Source: Serpentinimonas raichei
GTDB taxonomy: Bacteria > Pseudomonadota > Gammaproteobacteria > Burkholderiales > Burkholderiaceae_C
DNA: 64,000 bases
Assembly: GCF_000828895.1 (NCBI RefSeq)
Contig: NZ_AP014568.1
Coordinates: 1,433,858-1,497,857, forward strand
Reading direction: 5' to 3'
Every line of letters begins with the position of its first letter. The stretch's first letter is position 1. Both the position numbers and the translations under genes were made by a program. This document shows, piece by piece, positions 37,535-49,134 of this stretch. The notes beneath the pieces are model-generated. The model searched no databases. It was given only the letters and a program-made list of their open reading frames with translations, and was not told the DNA's origin.

Positions 37535-40500
37535 ATGCAAACCTCCTACTTCGCCGATCTGCTGCCAGAGCTGTCAACACGCGCGGCCCGCGCCACGATC
37601 AGCAAGCTCGGCTTCTCCAACCAGCCGCTCCGAAAGCACCTTTTTGAAATCTTCGCTAGGGGCTTTGGCGAAACCGGGTGCTTCCTTGCAGACCCTGTCT
37701 TCGAAGCCACCTTCGGGTGGAAGCAGGCCGATGCGAGCATGGCCTCATTGACGAAGGGGCTGCTTCATGCTGACCTAGTCAATGCCATGGACAAGCCGTG
37801 GGGAGACAACGCCAAGGAGTACCGGTTCCCGCGCGAGGCCAAGCCCTATGTCCACCAGCTCACGGCATGGAATGCACTTCTCGCCCCGGGCTATCAATCC
37901 GTGGTCGTCACCAGCGGCACGGGGTCCGGGAAGACCGAGTGCTTCATGGTTCCCGTGCTAAGCAGCCTTGCGCACGCACGCACCAAGGAACCTGACATTC
38001 GTGGGATACGCGCCCTGTTCTTGTATCCCATGAATGCCCTGATTCAGAGTCAGCGAGAACGGCTGCGCGCGTGGACCGGCCCGTTCAACGGTGACATCCG
38101 CTTCTGCCTTTACAACGGCATGACTCCGGAAGAGGCCAGGGCTGAGAAGTACCGGGAGTCGCCCAACGAGGTTCACGACCGCGCGACGCTTCGAAGCAGA
38201 CCGCCGCCGATCTTGGTGACAAACCCTACGATGCTGGAGTACATGCTCGTCCGTGCTCAGGATGCGCCGATTCTCGAGCAGTCGCAGGGCACACTCGAAT
38301 GGATCGTGCTGGACGAAGCACACAACTACATCGGTTCACAGGCGGCGGAACTGGCGCTCTTGCTTCGTCGCGTGCTGCATGCCTTCGGCACCGACGCGCA
38401 GAAAGTTCACTTCGTTGCTACTTCGGCAACGATCGGTTCCGGAGACGTTAATGCAAAGGCGCAACTGCAAGAGTTTCTCGCAAAGCTTGCAGGTGTTGAG
38501 ACTGGTCGGGTGGTTGTTGTTGAGGGCGAACGACGTGTTCCGCAAGTCGATGCGCCCATTGACTTGGCAGCTGCCAAGACAAGCCCGACCGAGCTTGCCA
38601 GTCTCCCGGATGACGAGGGTCGATATCTTCGGCTTGCCGTTCATCCAGTAGCGCGAAAGCTGCGAGACCTCTTCGTTCCTGCGGTGTCCGGACAGGGCTA
38701 TCAACCCCTCTCCGCCATCAAGAAGGCGTTGCAGAGCGCCGGCCCTACGAGGACGGATACTGAGGCACTTGAGTGGATCGACCTGCTGACCAGCGCGGTT
38801 CAGGGTTCCGGGCGTGAAGCGGTTCCTTTCCTTCCGCTTCGCCTTCACGCCTTTCACAACACGCTGAACGGCCTTTGGGCCTGCGCAAGTCCTTTGTGCA
38901 GCAAGAAGATCACGACCCTGCTCGCAGATGCCGATTGGCCTTTCGGCTTGGTCTATACCGAAGAGCGCAGCCGCTGCGGCTGTGGCGCACCAGTGTTCCC
39001 ATTGACCTCTTGCAATGACTGCAACGAAACCTTCCTGAGTGCGGACTTGATCTACAGCGGCGGAATGCGGTGTTTGAAGCCGCCCATGCAGGACGATGTT
39101 GACGAGTTCACGCTGGATCGAGACCCAGAGGAACGTGAACCCAGTGACGACGACGTGGCTGATGACGAAGCGCCGACGTCTGGGCCGCGAACCCACGCGT
39201 TGATCGTCAACGGATCAAGTCGTGGCGCAGCAGTCTCCATTGACGTCGAGACGCTTGAGCTCGTGCCCAAGCCCGTGGAGTCAGCCCTGGCTTTGAGGGT
39301 GCAGGACGTTTCGCTCATCGACAAGCAACAGGTACTGAAATGCCCTGGCTGCGGTGGCGCAGCGCCGCAGCTCGAACAGTTCAGACGCCCGATGCTGGGA
39401 GCGCCCTTCCTGCTGGGGAACATCATCCCAACGCTGTTGGAGTTCTGTCCTGACGGGGAGCAACCGCTCGACTCGCCGATGCGAGGCCGTCGCATGATCA
39501 CCTTCACCGACAGCCGACAAGGAACAGCACGCATCGCGGCGCAGCTTCAGCAGGATGCCGAGCGGAATGCCTTGCGCGCTGCGGTGTATCGTAGGCTCGT
39601 ACTTGCGATGTCTTCGTCTGGGCCGGAACAGGCCGAGATCAATAAGAGGCTGGCGGACAACAGCACCGTACTCAAGGTGCTTCCGGCAGGTACGCCGGCG
39701 GCCTTGACTGTCGAAAAGATGATGAGGGACGACGAGGAGAAGCTGAGGAAGCTGGCAGGCGGCAAGCCGGTACTGCATGCCGAGCTTGTCCAATGGCTGG
39801 CCACTCAAGTACCCGACATCAGCCGGTGGATCCACAGGTACTACGAAGAATCCGACTCACATTTCCGAACGGGGCGTGGCAAGGAACTTCTGACCGAGAT
39901 TCTCCTGTGTCGAGAGTTCGCTCGGCGCCCCAAGCGCCAGAACAGCTTGGAGACCATGGGGCTGATGGCGGTTAAATACCCCAAGCTTGCAGCCATCGTC
40001 TCCAGACGGCCCGCAGTCGAACAGGCTGGGATGACGCTGCCCGAGTGGGTTGATTTCCTGAAAATCTGCTTGGACTTCTATGTCCGGCAGAGCTTCTGCT
40101 TGAAGCTGCCCACAAGCTGGGAGCGGTGGGGAGGCAATCGAGTCTTCTCAAAGCAACTGCTACCGCCTTTGTCGGTAGAGCGCAGCACCTCGAAGCTCTT
40201 AAAGTGGCCCAAGGTTCGCCTTGGCGATCGGCAGCACCGACTGGTAAGACTGTTAGCGTATGCGCTGAAAGTCGATCCGCAAACGGCTACAGGCCGCGAT
40301 CGGATCGACAGCTTGCTGCTTGCTGCATGGGACGATCTCTCCGGCACCGCCAACCTGTTGCAGCTAGGCGGCGGCCAAGGCCGGTACCTAGATCTTGCCG
40401 ACTTTGCATTCCAGACCATCACCAAGGGATGGGTCTGCCCGGTGACGAGGCGCATTCTGGACGTCACGCTGCGCGGGGCAACGCCGTACTTGCCTGAGCG

Positions 40501-43500
40501 ACAGATGCGTGAGGACGTGGTCCTCTGCCGGTCCATCGAAATCCCAGTCTGCGATGTCATCGGTCGTGACTTCTCCAGTGAGTCCGAGAAGGTTCTCGCA
40601 GCACGCGCCTGGGTTGAAGCTCAACCATCGCTGGTAGATGCCCGGATAGAAGGCATCTGGTCCAATGTCAACGACCGCGTGATTGAGGGGGCAGGCTACT
40701 TTCGCGCTGTCGAGCACTCGGCGCAACAGGCTGGGAGCCGACTTCAGCAGTACGAGGGGCAGTTCAAGCGAGGGGCAATCAACCTGATGAGCTGTTCGAC
40801 GACGATGGAAATGGGCGTCGACATCGGCGGCATCAACACGGTTGCCATGAACAACGTTCCTCCGCATCCCGCGAACTACCTTCAGCGGGCCGGACGTGCA
40901 GGTCGTCGCTCCGAGACACGCTCGATTGCGCTCACCGTGTGCAAGAACAATCCACATGATCAGCACGTTTTCAAACACACGACGTGGCCGTTCGAAACCC
41001 GCATCTCCACGCCGGGCATCTCGCTGTCGAGCCCGCAGCTTGTTCAGCGGCATGTCAATTCCTTGCTTCTGTCAAAGTTCCTTCGTTTGCAGGACCGACA
41101 AGGCAAGCTGGACAAGTTGACGCTCGACTGGTGGATGCTGCCCCGGGGGAGCAGTCGACAAGAGCGGTTTGTCGCATGGTGCGAGTGCTTCAAGCCAGAC
41201 GCACACCGCGACCTGAATCTCGGCATCAGCTCGCTTGTGAAGCGAACCGTTCTGGAGGGACGCGAGTCGAACTTCTCACTCGTCGCGGACGTTGGGCAGG
41301 CTGCGGCGCGTCATGCGACTGAGTGGATGGCGGAGTTGAATGCGATCGACGAGCAGATCTCCGAGCTTTCCAAGCGAACTGACGAGGACAGAATCCCGCT
41401 CAAGGCCCTGCAGATTCAGCGCAAGAGGCTCACCGGGGAGTACCTTCTGCGCGAGCTCGCAACAAGCGGGTTCCTCCCTGGCTACGGTTTCCCCACGGAT
41501 ATCACGACCTTTGAGACCTTGAACAAGGACTCGGCGGAACTCAACCAGTTTCGCGGCGAGTCCGGGGGGCGCGAGGACAACCGCTACCAGCGGCGGGAGT
41601 TGCCTAGCCGCGACACGGTGACCGCTCTCCGGGAGTACGCGCCGGGCGCCAGTGTGGTCATCGATGGTCTTGTCTACGAGTCTGCAGGTATCACCCTCAA
41701 CTGGCACGCACCCGCCACACTTGATCAAGTCAATGAGTTGCAGAACATCCGTCAAGCTTGGCGATGTGGGCACTGCGGATCTAGTGGCACCAGCGTGCTG
41801 GCCTCGCCCTTGGATCACTGCCTTGAGTGTGGCGCGCGGCTGACTCGCGAAGGCAATCGCAACAAGCAGTACCTAGAGCCGGCGGGATTCAGCGTCGATC
41901 TTTACTCCGAGACTCACAACGACATCAGCCTCCAGAAGTACATACCGGTTGAGACACCGTGGATCTCAGCTCAGGGCGACTGGGTGCCCCTAGCGAACCC
42001 TGCGCTGGGCGCATTCAGGTGCTCTTCGGAAGGATCGGTCTTTCACTTTTCGTCGGGCCTAGGTGGTTCTGGATATGCAGTCTGCCTAGAGTGCGGCCGG
42101 GCTGCGCCTTTAGGGCACGGCGAGGATCCGGAGGAAACTCCTGCGGTGTTCAAGCGTCCGCACAAGCGACTACGCGGCCGACGAGGCAACGGAGATGACT
42201 GGAACTGTGGCGGCAGCGATAGCCCATTCAAGATCAAGAAAGGTGTCAGTTTCGGTCGCGAGTACACCACCGACGTGCTGGAGCTATCTCTGGTGGGACT
42301 GGATGGGCACGCCTTGGCGGTTGCTGACGCCGCTTATACGCTGGCTGTTGCCCTTCGAACCGCGATAGCTGCTCGGCTTGGCGTCGAAGAGAGCGAGCTC
42401 GGTTGTGACACCAAGCCTATCCGAGACCCCAACGGTAGACCGTGTCGGGTGGTTCAGATTTTCGACATGCGCTCTGGTGGCTACTCAAGCCTTGTTGTCA
42501 CGGACTTGCCCAGTTTACTTCGGGACGCGCGCAAGGTTTTGATGTGCGAGAACGAGTGCGAGTCTGCGTGTCAGAGTTGCCTGCTGACGTTCGACACGCG
42601 GTTCCGGCTGGACAGTCTCAATAGGCATTCAGCGCTTCAGTTTCTGAGCGACGAGTGGATTCAATCGCTGCAACTGAAGGAAGATCAGCAGATCTTTGGC
42701 AAGACATCTCGAGCGGAATACCAACCCCTAGCCGAGGCGATCACGCGCGAACTCAATCGTACCAACGCTAGGTGCCTCTACGTGTTCATGGCTGGAGATC
42801 CATCGGACTGGGACATTGCTGCCTCGCCACTTCGCCAGCTATTGCATCGCCTCTCAGTGAAGAGTGGCGTTGGGCTCGCCCTCGTGACACCCTTGGCCGA
42901 CCTCAACTCGCTGTCTATCGGGAACGCGTCGACGCTCCGTAGCCTAGAAACAATCTGTAACGTCAAGCTCCTCGTTGGCAATCCACCAGTGGTCAGCAGT
43001 TCGGGTGTTTGCTTGGCTACAGTTGAGGCCCTCGACGGAACTTGCACATCATGGGGTGTGTCAGATCAATGGCTTGCGGTTCCGGACCTCCGATGGGGCG
43101 TATTGGGATCAGCACTTCCCCTAGTGGTTTCGTCCAGTTCCACCCCAGCGCTCACCAACGCAGCACCCAAACTTCCACCGCCCACATCTGCCGGTGCGCG
43201 GGCCATCGAGGTAGCGGGAGAACTGGACGGCCCGGGCCAAGGATTTGGCATGCGATTCTGGGCCGCGGTCAGCCCACCTGACCTGCCCAACGGGCTGCCT
43301 TTGGACGGATCGATCGTATCGGTGATCTACGAAGATCGCTATCTTGTGACGCCACTCAGTTGCGCTCTGTTGATTGAGTTGATCAGTGCTCTGAAGGTTC
43401 GATTCGAGCCAATGGACCGGTGGGATGACCCCGAGATCATCGTGTCATCCATGTACATTGATGACACGCGACAAGGGCGTCATCGAGACCAATGGACGAG

Positions 43501-43834
43501 CGACTGGCCAAGCACCGAACTTCGCGATGCTGCCCTGCACTCAGCCCTAGAGTACTGCGGCCTGAGGGCCTCGATCACCTCAAAGGCCAAGCGTGATCTT
43601 ATCCATGGACGGCGAATGGTGATTCGCTTTGATCGAGGCCCGGACTGCACCATCTGGATGGACCAAGGACTTTCGTATTGGACCGTCGCTCGGCAGCAAT
43701 CTCGCACCAGTGCGATCATCTTCACCTTCGCCGACGACGCGGCATCGCTCGGCGAAAGATTGGCGGAGGTCAAGGTCGGCGTCGAAGGTCATGGCATGCC
43801 CACACAAATCTTCTTGACTCGTCGGGATCGTTGA
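37535..43834 (+). CDS. druE: Druantia DruE: giant superfamily-2 helicase with DUF1998 region
   Basis: This 2,099-residue protein is the core Druantia component, a large SF2 helicase. Motif I is SGTGSGKTE (about 127-135), motif II is DEAH at 260-263, motif III is ATSATIG, and motif [11 protein letters not shown] at 1117-1125. Cysteine pairs near 482-500 ([16 protein letters not shown]) and at about 1410 (CGHCG ... CLECG) suggest zinc knuckles. The C-terminal DUF1998 region has C1671, C1675, C1679 and C1682 ([13 protein letters not shown]). Length is close to DruE of type III systems. It probably acts on DNA of invading phage; its mechanism is not established. The stop codon is 8 bases before the right dnaJ repeat. 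Confidence 0.88.
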   Translation: MQTSYFADLLPELSTRAARATISKLGFSNQPLRKHLFEIFARGFGETGCFLADPVFEATFGWKQADASMASLTKGLLHADLVNAMDKPWGDNAKEYRFPREAKPYVHQLTAWNALLAPGYQSVVVTSGTGSGKTECFMVPVLSSLAHARTKEPDIRGIRALFLYPMNALIQSQRERLRAWTGPFNGDIRFCLYNGMTPEEARAEKYRESPNEVHDRATLRSRPPPILVTNPTMLEYMLVRAQDAPILEQSQGTLEWIVLDEAHNYIGSQAAELALLLRRVLHAFGTDAQKVHFVATSATIGSGDVNAKAQLQEFLAKLAGVETGRVVVVEGERRVPQVDAPIDLAAAKTSPTELASLPDDEGRYLRLAVHPVARKLRDLFVPAVSGQGYQPLSAIKKALQSAGPTRTDTEALEWIDLLTSAVQGSGREAVPFLPLRLHAFHNTLNGLWACASPLCSKKITTLLADADWPFGLVYTEERSRCGCGAPVFPLTSCNDCNETFLSADLIYSGGMRCLKPPMQDDVDEFTLDRDPEEREPSDDDVADDEAPTSGPRTHALIVNGSSRGAAVSIDVETLELVPKPVESALALRVQDVSLIDKQQVLKCPGCGGAAPQLEQFRRPMLGAPFLLGNIIPTLLEFCPDGEQPLDSPMRGRRMITFTDSRQGTARIAAQLQQDAERNALRAAVYRRLVLAMSSSGPEQAEINKRLADNSTVLKVLPAGTPAALTVEKMMRDDEEKLRKLAGGKPVLHAELVQWLATQVPDISRWIHRYYEESDSHFRTGRGKELLTEILLCREFARRPKRQNSLETMGLMAVKYPKLAAIVSRRPAVEQAGMTLPEWVDFLKICLDFYVRQSFCLKLPTSWERWGGNRVFSKQLLPPLSVERSTSKLLKWPKVRLGDRQHRLVRLLAYALKVDPQTATGRDRIDSLLLAAWDDLSGTANLLQLGGGQGRYLDLADFAFQTITKGWVCPVTRRILDVTLRGATPYLPERQMREDVVLCRSIEIPVCDVIGRDFSSESEKVLAARAWVEAQPSLVDARIEGIWSNVNDRVIEGAGYFRAVEHSAQQAGSRLQQYEGQFKRGAINLMSCSTTMEMGVDIGGINTVAMNNVPPHPANYLQRAGRAGRRSETRSIALTVCKNNPHDQHVFKHTTWPFETRISTPGISLSSPQLVQRHVNSLLLSKFLRLQDRQGKLDKLTLDWWMLPRGSSRQERFVAWCECFKPDAHRDLNLGISSLVKRTVLEGRESNFSLVADVGQAAARHATEWMAELNAIDEQISELSKRTDEDRIPLKALQIQRKRLTGEYLLRELATSGFLPGYGFPTDITTFETLNKDSAELNQFRGESGGREDNRYQRRELPSRDTVTALREYAPGASVVIDGLVYESAGITLNWHAPATLDQVNELQNIRQAWRCGHCGSSGTSVLASPLDHCLECGARLTREGNRNKQYLEPAGFSVDLYSETHNDISLQKYIPVETPWISAQGDWVPLANPALGAFRCSSEGSVFHFSSGLGGSGYAVCLECGRAAPLGHGEDPEETPAVFKRPHKRLRGRRGNGDDWNCGGSDSPFKIKKGVSFGREYTTDVLELSLVGLDGHALAVADAAYTLAVALRTAIAARLGVEESELGCDTKPIRDPNGRPCRVVQIFDMRSGGYSSLVVTDLPSLLRDARKVLMCENECESACQSCLLTFDTRFRLDSLNRHSALQFLSDEWIQSLQLKEDQQIFGKTSRAEYQPLAEAITRELNRTNARCLYVFMAGDPSDWDIAASPLRQLLHRLSVKSGVGLALVTPLADLNSLSIGNASTLRSLETICNVKLLVGNPPVVSSSGVCLATVEALDGTCTSWGVSDQWLAVPDLRWGVLGSALPLVVSSSSTPALTNAAPKLPPPTSAGARAIEVAGELDGPGQGFGMRFWAAVSPPDLPNGLPLDGSIVSVIYEDRYLVTPLSCALLIELISALKVRFEPMDRWDDPEIIVSSMYIDDTRQGRHRDQWTSDWPSTELRDAALHSALEYCGLRASITSKAKRDLIHGRRMVIRFDRGPDCTIWMDQGLSYWTVARQQSRTSAIIFTFADDAASLGERLAEVKVGVEGHGMPTQIFLTRRDR

Positions 43835-43842
43835 TTTCCCCT

Positions 43843-44088
43843 ATCGACATCCCCGAAGGCACCCAGCACGGCAAAACCTTCAGACTGCGCGGGCGCGGCA
43901 TCAAGGGCGTGCGTTCGAGCTACCCCGGCGATCTGTACTGCCACATCAACGTCGAAACCCCGGTCAAGCTCACCGAACACCAGCGCAAGCTGCTGCGCGA
44001 ACTGGAAGAGTCGTTCCAAAAAGGCGGCAACAAACACAGCCCGAACGACAAAGGCTGGTTCGAGAAAGCGAAGGCGTTTTTCTTCTAG
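43843..44088 (+). repeat. Direct repeat, right copy (dnaJ 3' end remnant)
   Basis: A second copy of the dnaJ last 81 codons and stop, 97-98% identical to 33622-33867, without the rest of dnaJ. It probably is the original resident 3' end, displaced when the island inserted by recombination within dnaJ. It has no start codon of its own in a sensible context and is not a gene. Confidence 0.9.
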
Positions 44089-44108
44089 TTTTGTGATCCA
44101 ATGGACGC

Positions 44109-45476
44109 ATGAGCGTCCAAGTCATCTTCCTGGGCGGGGCCGGTACTGTCACCGGCTCCAAGTTTTTGGTGCGGCATGCGGGCAAGGGCCTGCTGATCGA
44201 TTGCGGCCTGTTCCAGGGCTACAAGCAGTTGCGGCTGCGCAACTGGGCCGCGCTGCCGGGCCTGGAAGAAGGCGGCATCGACGCCGTGGCGCTCACGCAC
44301 GCGCACCTCGACCACAGCGGCTACCTGCCGCTGCTGGTGCGCCAGGGCTACCACGGCCCGGTCTGGTGTACGCCGGGCACGCGCGACCTGTGCCGCATCC
44401 TGCTGCCCGACAGCGGCCACATCCAGGAAGAAGACGCCCAGTTCGCCAACCGCAAGGGTTTTTCCAAACACCACCCGGCGCTGCCGCTCTACACCGAACA
44501 AGATGCGCGCAAATGCCTGAAACAGTTGCGCAGCGTGGCGCCACTGCACCTGTTCGAGCCGCTGCCGGGCTGGCAGGCGCGCTTTCATGGAGCCGGGCAC
44601 ATTTTGGGCGCCTCCAGCCTGTATCTCGAAGTGGGCGGGCGGCGGCTGCTGTTTTCGGGCGACCTCGGGCGCTGCGACGACCTGCTCATGTTCCCGCCCG
44701 AGGCACCACCGGGAGCGGATGCGGTGTTCGTCGAGTCCACCTACGGCAACCGCGAGCACCCGAGCGAGAACCTGATCGACGAACTGGCGGAACCGCTGCA
44801 ACGCGCAGCCGCCCGCAGCGGCACCGTGGTGGCGCCGGTGTTTGCGGTCGGTCGCGCGCAGGCGCTGTTGCACGCCATTGCGGTGCTCAAGCAGCAAGGG
44901 CGCATCCCGCAGGCGCTGCCGGTGTTTCTGGACAGCCCGATGGCGATCGAGAGCACCGAGCTGTTTGCCCAGCACCTGGGCCAGCACCGCCTGAGCGCCG
45001 CCGAGTGCAGCGCCATGGCGCGCGCCGCCACCATGACGCGCAGCGCCGACCAGTCCAAAGCCATTGCGCGCCAGCACGGCCCGAAAGTGATTTTGTCGGC
45101 CAGCGGCATGGCCACCGGCGGCCGCGTGCTGCACCACCTGCAACTGTACCTGGGCGACCACCGCAACCTGGTGCTGCTGACCGGCTTTCAGGCCGCCGGC
45201 ACGCGCGGGGCCACGCTCGCCAACGGCGGCACCAGCCTGCGCATCCACGGCCAAGACTGGCCGGTGCGCGCCGAGGTGCTGCAACTGCATTCCTCCTCGG
45301 CCCACGCCGACGCGCCACAACTGCTGAACTGGCTGCGCGCCATTCCGGGTCAGCCGCAGCGCGCCTTCGTCATCCACGGCGAACCCGAAGCCGCCGACAC
45401 CCTGCGCCGGCGCATCGAAACCGAGCTGCGCTGGAGCGCGCTGGTGCCCGAGCACGGCTCGACTTGGGAGCTTTGA
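44109..45476 (+). CDS. Metallo-beta-lactamase/beta-CASP RNA nuclease
   Basis: The 455-residue protein begins FLGGAGTVTGSKFLV and carries HAHLDH at 64-69, the metal site of active MBL enzymes, then GAGHILGASSLYLEV, FSGDLGR, and the beta-CASP features VESTYGNREHPSENLIDELA, ILSASGMATGGRVLHHL and a C-terminal HSSSAHADAPQLLNWL. This is the YSH1/CPSF-like family of RNA endonucleases or exonucleases, involved in RNA processing. Its ATG lies 21 bases after the right dnaJ repeat, so before island insertion it followed dnaJ directly. Confidence 0.92.
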   Translation: MSVQVIFLGGAGTVTGSKFLVRHAGKGLLIDCGLFQGYKQLRLRNWAALPGLEEGGIDAVALTHAHLDHSGYLPLLVRQGYHGPVWCTPGTRDLCRILLPDSGHIQEEDAQFANRKGFSKHHPALPLYTEQDARKCLKQLRSVAPLHLFEPLPGWQARFHGAGHILGASSLYLEVGGRRLLFSGDLGRCDDLLMFPPEAPPGADAVFVESTYGNREHPSENLIDELAEPLQRAAARSGTVVAPVFAVGRAQALLHAIAVLKQQGRIPQALPVFLDSPMAIESTELFAQHLGQHRLSAAECSAMARAATMTRSADQSKAIARQHGPKVILSASGMATGGRVLHHLQLYLGDHRNLVLLTGFQAAGTRGATLANGGTSLRIHGQDWPVRAEVLQLHSSSAHADAPQLLNWLRAIPGQPQRAFVIHGEPEAADTLRRRIETELRWSALVPEHGSTWEL

Positions 45477-45543
45477 GGCTTCCAACTCATCCCCGCAGCC
45501 ATTCTGGCCCGCTTCACGCCCGCATCATCCTCGCATCTGCACC

Positions 45544-46896
45544 ATGAACGCCCCCTCCCCCCCGCTCGCCCCCAGCAACGCCGCCCTGATGGCGCGCCGC
45601 CGTGCCGCCCTGCCCGCCGGGCTGGGCCAGACCTACGAGGTGTTCGTCGAGCGCGCCGACAACGCCGAAGTCTGGGATGTAGAAGGCCGGCGCTACATCG
45701 ACTTTGCCGGCGGCATCGCGGTGCTCAACACCGGGCACCGGCACCCGCGCATCGTGCAGGCGGTGAAGGAGCAGCTGGACAAATACCACCACACCTGCTT
45801 TCAGGTGCTGGCCTACGAGCCCTACGTGGAGCTGGCCGAGCGCCTGCTGGCCAAGGCCCCGGGCGACTTTGCCAAGAAGGCGTTTTTCCTCTCCACCGGG
45901 GCCGAGGCGGTAGAAAACGCGGTCAAGATCGCGCGCGTGGCCACCGGGCGCTCGGCGGTGATCGCCTTTGGCGGCGGCTTTCATGGCCGCACCCTGCTTG
46001 GCATGGCGCTCACCGGCAAGGTCGCGCCCTACAAAAGCGGCTTTGGCCCGTTCCCGGCCGAGATCTACCACGCCGAATTCCCCAACCCGCTGCACGGCGT
46101 GAGCGTGGCCGATGCGCTGCGCTCGCTCGAACACCTGTTCAAGTACGACGTCGAAGCCAACCGCGTGGCCGCCATCATCCTGGAGCCGGTGCAGGGCGAA
46201 GGCGGCTTTTACGTGGCCCCGCCCGAATTTGCGCAGGCGCTGCGCGCCCTGTGCGACCGCCACGGCATCGTGCTGATCGCCGACGAGATCCAGACCGGCG
46301 CCGGCCGCACCGGCACCTGGCTGGCGTGCGAGCAGTGGGGGCCGCAGGCCTGCCCAGACCTCATCACCATGGCCAAGTCGATGGCCGGCGGCTTTCCGCT
46401 GGCGGCCGTGATCGGCCGCGCCGAGCTCATGGACGCCCCCGCCCCCGGCGGCCTGGGCGGCACCTACGCCGGGCACCCGCTGGCCTGCGCTGCGGCGCTG
46501 GCGGTGCTCGAGGTGTTCGAGCAAGAGCAGTTGCTGGCGCGTGCCCAAGCCGTGGGCGCACGGCTGCGCACCGGTTTGCAGGCGCTGGCGGCGCAGCACC
46601 CCGAAATCGGCGACGTGCGCGGCCTTGGGGCCATGCTGGCGATCGAGTTGTTTCAAGCCGGTACGGTGCAGACCGGCTCACACGCCTCTGGCCCGCCACA
46701 GCCCGACCCGGCGCTGACCCAGCGCGTCTGCGCCGAAGCGCTGGCGCGCGGGCTGGTGCTGCTCTCGTGCGGCCTGTACGCCAACGTGATCCGCATCTTG
46801 GTGCCGCTGACCGCCTCCGACGCCCTGCTCGACGAAGGGCTGGCGCTGCTGGGCGCGGCGCTGGCGGCGGCCAAGGGCGTGGCGCCCCCCAAATAA
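45544..46896 (+). CDS. gabT: 4-aminobutyrate aminotransferase
   Basis: A PLP-dependent class III aminotransferase converting 4-aminobutyrate plus 2-oxoglutarate to succinate semialdehyde and glutamate. The 450-residue protein has the cofactor site (STGAEAVENAVKIAR, GGGFHGRTLLGMALTGKV), LIADEIQTGAGRTGTW and the PLP-lysine K278 in MAKSMAGGFPLAA. GabT is favoured over other class III transaminases because a succinate-semialdehyde dehydrogenase (gabD) lies 5.4 kb downstream on the same strand; other omega-amino acids are possible substrates. Confidence 0.88.
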   Translation: MNAPSPPLAPSNAALMARRRAALPAGLGQTYEVFVERADNAEVWDVEGRRYIDFAGGIAVLNTGHRHPRIVQAVKEQLDKYHHTCFQVLAYEPYVELAERLLAKAPGDFAKKAFFLSTGAEAVENAVKIARVATGRSAVIAFGGGFHGRTLLGMALTGKVAPYKSGFGPFPAEIYHAEFPNPLHGVSVADALRSLEHLFKYDVEANRVAAIILEPVQGEGGFYVAPPEFAQALRALCDRHGIVLIADEIQTGAGRTGTWLACEQWGPQACPDLITMAKSMAGGFPLAAVIGRAELMDAPAPGGLGGTYAGHPLACAAALAVLEVFEQEQLLARAQAVGARLRTGLQALAAQHPEIGDVRGLGAMLAIELFQAGTVQTGSHASGPPQPDPALTQRVCAEALARGLVLLSCGLYANVIRILVPLTASDALLDEGLALLGAALAAAKGVAPPK

Positions 46897-46921
46897 GGCG
46901 CTGCCGCTCGCCCGATCCGCT

Positions 46922-47350
46922 TTAGCTCCGGCCCCACAGCGCATGGTCGAGCGAGAATCGGCCGGCGCCACGGCCCAGCAGGTACAGCAGCGCCACGGTC
47001 CAGGTCAAATGGGTCGGCCAGGCGTCGGGATAGACCCAGAACTGGATCACCGCCGTCATAAGCAGCAGGCCCAGCGCGGCCCAGCGCGTGCCCAAACCCA
47101 GCACCAGCAGCAGCGGAAACAGGTGTTCGGCGTACGCGGCCAGGTGCGCCGCCCACAGGGGCGGAAGCAGCGGCAGGGCGTATTCGTGCTCGAACAAAAG
47201 CAGCGCCGACTCGTTGACCTGCAACCCGCCATCGACCTTGGTGCGGCCCGAGAACCAAAAGATGCCGGCCAAGCCGAAGCGGCTGGCCAGCGCGATGAGC
47301 TCGTGGCTGATCCAGCGTTCGAATCGGTCGGTGATGGCTTGGGTGTTCAT
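46922..47350 (-). CDS. doxX: DoxX-family membrane protein of the bufferin operon
   Basis: A 142-residue membrane protein with four helices ([72 protein letters not shown]). DoxX proteins often close bufABC operons. The ATG at 47350 overlaps the bufC stop by 4 bases, which indicates translational coupling. A role in envelope redox or in metal homeostasis is inferred from context. Confidence 0.85.
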   Translation of the reverse strand: MNTQAITDRFERWISHELIALASRFGLAGIFWFSGRTKVDGGLQVNESALLLFEHEYALPLLPPLWAAHLAAYAEHLFPLLLVLGLGTRWAALGLLLMTAVIQFWVYPDAWPTHLTWTVALLYLLGRGAGRFSLDHALWGRS

Positions 47351-48156
47351 GCGGGGTGCTCCAGCGCAAGGGGTGAAGAGAAGGTCGGGCGAGCAAAAAC
47401 GCCTAGCTTGAGCAGGGCGTGCAAGGTCTGCACCGGGTCGGGGCCGGGGTTCAGCGACGCATCCAGTGCCACCCCCAAGGGCAAGCCCTGGGCGCAGGCG
47501 TCGAGCAAGGCGGCAGCGGCTGGGCTGAGCGGCTGCCACTGCACATTGCCGTCTGGGGTGCGCGTGAACAGCAGGCCGTCACCCTGCCAATGGGGCGGGT
47601 TGGGGTCGTCCCAGTGCTCGCGGGCGGCGCGCCAGAGGCTGCCGATCGGCAGGTCGGCAAACCAGGCCCAGCGCGTGGCCGGGTGCAGCGGCAGCCGCAG
47701 CGCAGCCAGATCGACCGCAGCCAAGCCGGCCAAATCCTCGGGCCAGAGGCGCTCTGCCTCGGCGGCGCTGTGGCTTTGGTTCCAGAGCCAGTCCAGCCGG
47801 GCCACACCGGGCAGGTAGGGCAAGCCGACCAAGGCTGCACACCGCCCCAAAAAATTCGGGAAACCGTCGCCGTAGCACAGCAGGCGGCGGTCGCGGGGCG
47901 GGTGCGCGTGCACGTAGTCCAGGGCGCAGGCGCGAAAACACGCCTCACCCACCAAGGTCGCGACGGCCGGGAAGTTGGCTTGCAGCGCATCCACGCAGCC
48001 CTTGAGCACGGTGTTGCGATAAACCTGCCAACCGGGCTGGGTTTGCCACTCGGGTAGGGCCGCTTGGGCCGCCTCCTTGTCCGGCAGCGCCTCCGGGGCC
48101 CACAGCGCGGCCCAGAAGGTGTGCTGAAAGCCGTTCAAATCCGAGCGTGGGTTCAT
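47347..48156 (-). CDS. bufC: BufC: bufferin maturation partner (DUF2063, putative DNA-binding domain family)
   Basis: A 269-residue protein: the N-terminal DUF2063 domain ([58 protein letters not shown]), and a C-terminal part with [20 protein letters not shown]. The family is the usual partner of DUF692 (BufB); it is thought to present the precursor peptide to the oxygenase. The name putative DNA-binding domain is historical. Start and stop overlap both neighbours by 4 bases. Confidence 0.85.
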   Translation of the reverse strand: MNPRSDLNGFQHTFWAALWAPEALPDKEAAQAALPEWQTQPGWQVYRNTVLKGCVDALQANFPAVATLVGEACFRACALDYVHAHPPRDRRLLCYGDGFPNFLGRCAALVGLPYLPGVARLDWLWNQSHSAAEAERLWPEDLAGLAAVDLAALRLPLHPATRWAWFADLPIGSLWRAAREHWDDPNPPHWQGDGLLFTRTPDGNVQWQPLSPAAAALLDACAQGLPLGVALDASLNPGPDPVQTLHALLKLGVFARPTFSSPLALEHPA

Positions 48157-49109
48157 GATTGCCCGCCTCGCAAAGGGTCGGTCTGGTCGCGCCCACTGGC
48201 GCCACCCTGCGGTTGCGCTGCATCGGCATTGCAATCACCCCTTGGCCATTGCGCCGCCCCCAGCGGCTGCCAACCAGCGCCCTCCAAACCCCGCTGGGCG
48301 CGTGCGCGCTCGAGCAGCAAGTCCTCAAACGGCGGGATGTCGCCATCGCGCTCGATCAGGGTCGGGCGTGGCCCCATGCGCTCGATCAGGCGCTGGTAGA
48401 GCTGCCACACGCCCTCTGGCACCGCCGAGGCGTGCGAATCGATCAGCAAGCGCTCCCCCCACTGCGGGTCGGCGTGGTGCCCGGCCAAGTGAATTTCCAG
48501 CACCGCGTCGGGATCGAACGCGCACAGCACCGGCCACGGATCAAAACCGAGGTTGTGTGCCGACACATAGACGTTGCTCACATCCAGCAACAGCCCGCAA
48601 CCGCTGCGCCGCGCCAGCGTGTTGAGAAAATCGGCCTCCTCCCACTCGTGCCCCGGCAGCACCAGGTAGTGGGAAGGGTTTTCGATCGCGATGCGCCGCT
48701 GCAAGCGCTCCTGCACCTGGTCGATGCGCCGCTCCAGCCGCACCAGCGCCTGGCGGTTGCGCACGATCGGCAGCAGATCGGGCGCGTAATGCCCGTCCAG
48801 CACCGACCACGCCAGATGTTCCGACACCAGCGCCGGCTGCACCCGCTCACACAGCGCGGCCAGGCGCTCCAGGTGCAGCGGATCGGGCTCGTCAGGGCCG
48901 GCCAAAGACATCGACACCCCGTGCAAGGAAAGCGGATGCCGCTCACGCACCGCCTCCAGCCACGCCAGGCGCGGCCCGCCCTCGACCAGGTGGTTCTCGG
49001 GGTGAACCTCGAACCACAGGCCGCTGGCGCTGCAAGCGCAGGCCGCGTCGTAATGCGCCGGCTTGAGGCCCAGCCCGGCCCCCAAGCTCGCAGCCGGTGT
49101 CGGATTCAT
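48153..49109 (-). CDS. bufB: BufB: DUF692 multinuclear non-heme iron oxygenase (MNIO)
   Basis: The 318-residue protein has the DUF692 TIM-barrel signatures: GLGLKPAHYDAA, WFEVHPENHLVEGG, LSLHGVSMSLAGPD, LVSEHLAWS, ENPSHYLVLPGHEWEEADFL, LLLDVSNVYVSAHN, EIHLAGHHAD and IDSHASAVPEGVW. The His, Glu and Asp residues in these stretches hold the iron cluster. It is expected to oxidise cysteines of BufA to make copper-binding groups. The ATG at 49109 is chosen over 49127. Confidence 0.92.
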   Translation of the reverse strand: MNPTPAASLGAGLGLKPAHYDAACACSASGLWFEVHPENHLVEGGPRLAWLEAVRERHPLSLHGVSMSLAGPDEPDPLHLERLAALCERVQPALVSEHLAWSVLDGHYAPDLLPIVRNRQALVRLERRIDQVQERLQRRIAIENPSHYLVLPGHEWEEADFLNTLARRSGCGLLLDVSNVYVSAHNLGFDPWPVLCAFDPDAVLEIHLAGHHADPQWGERLLIDSHASAVPEGVWQLYQRLIERMGPRPTLIERDGDIPPFEDLLLERARAQRGLEGAGWQPLGAAQWPRGDCNADAAQPQGGASGRDQTDPLRGGQS

Positions 49110-49134
49110 AACAGCCACTTGCAGCATGTGGGTT

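Noticed and set aside
33955..43834. Island as DISARM or Dpd system
   Set aside because: DISARM needs a methylase and separate DrmA/DrmB; Dpd needs dpdA and preQ0 genes. Only two genes are present, with DruH/DruE lengths and order.
43678..44088. A separate 136-residue gene at the right dnaJ repeat
   Set aside because: Its start lies within druE in another frame; it is the dnaJ 3' remnant read through by chance.
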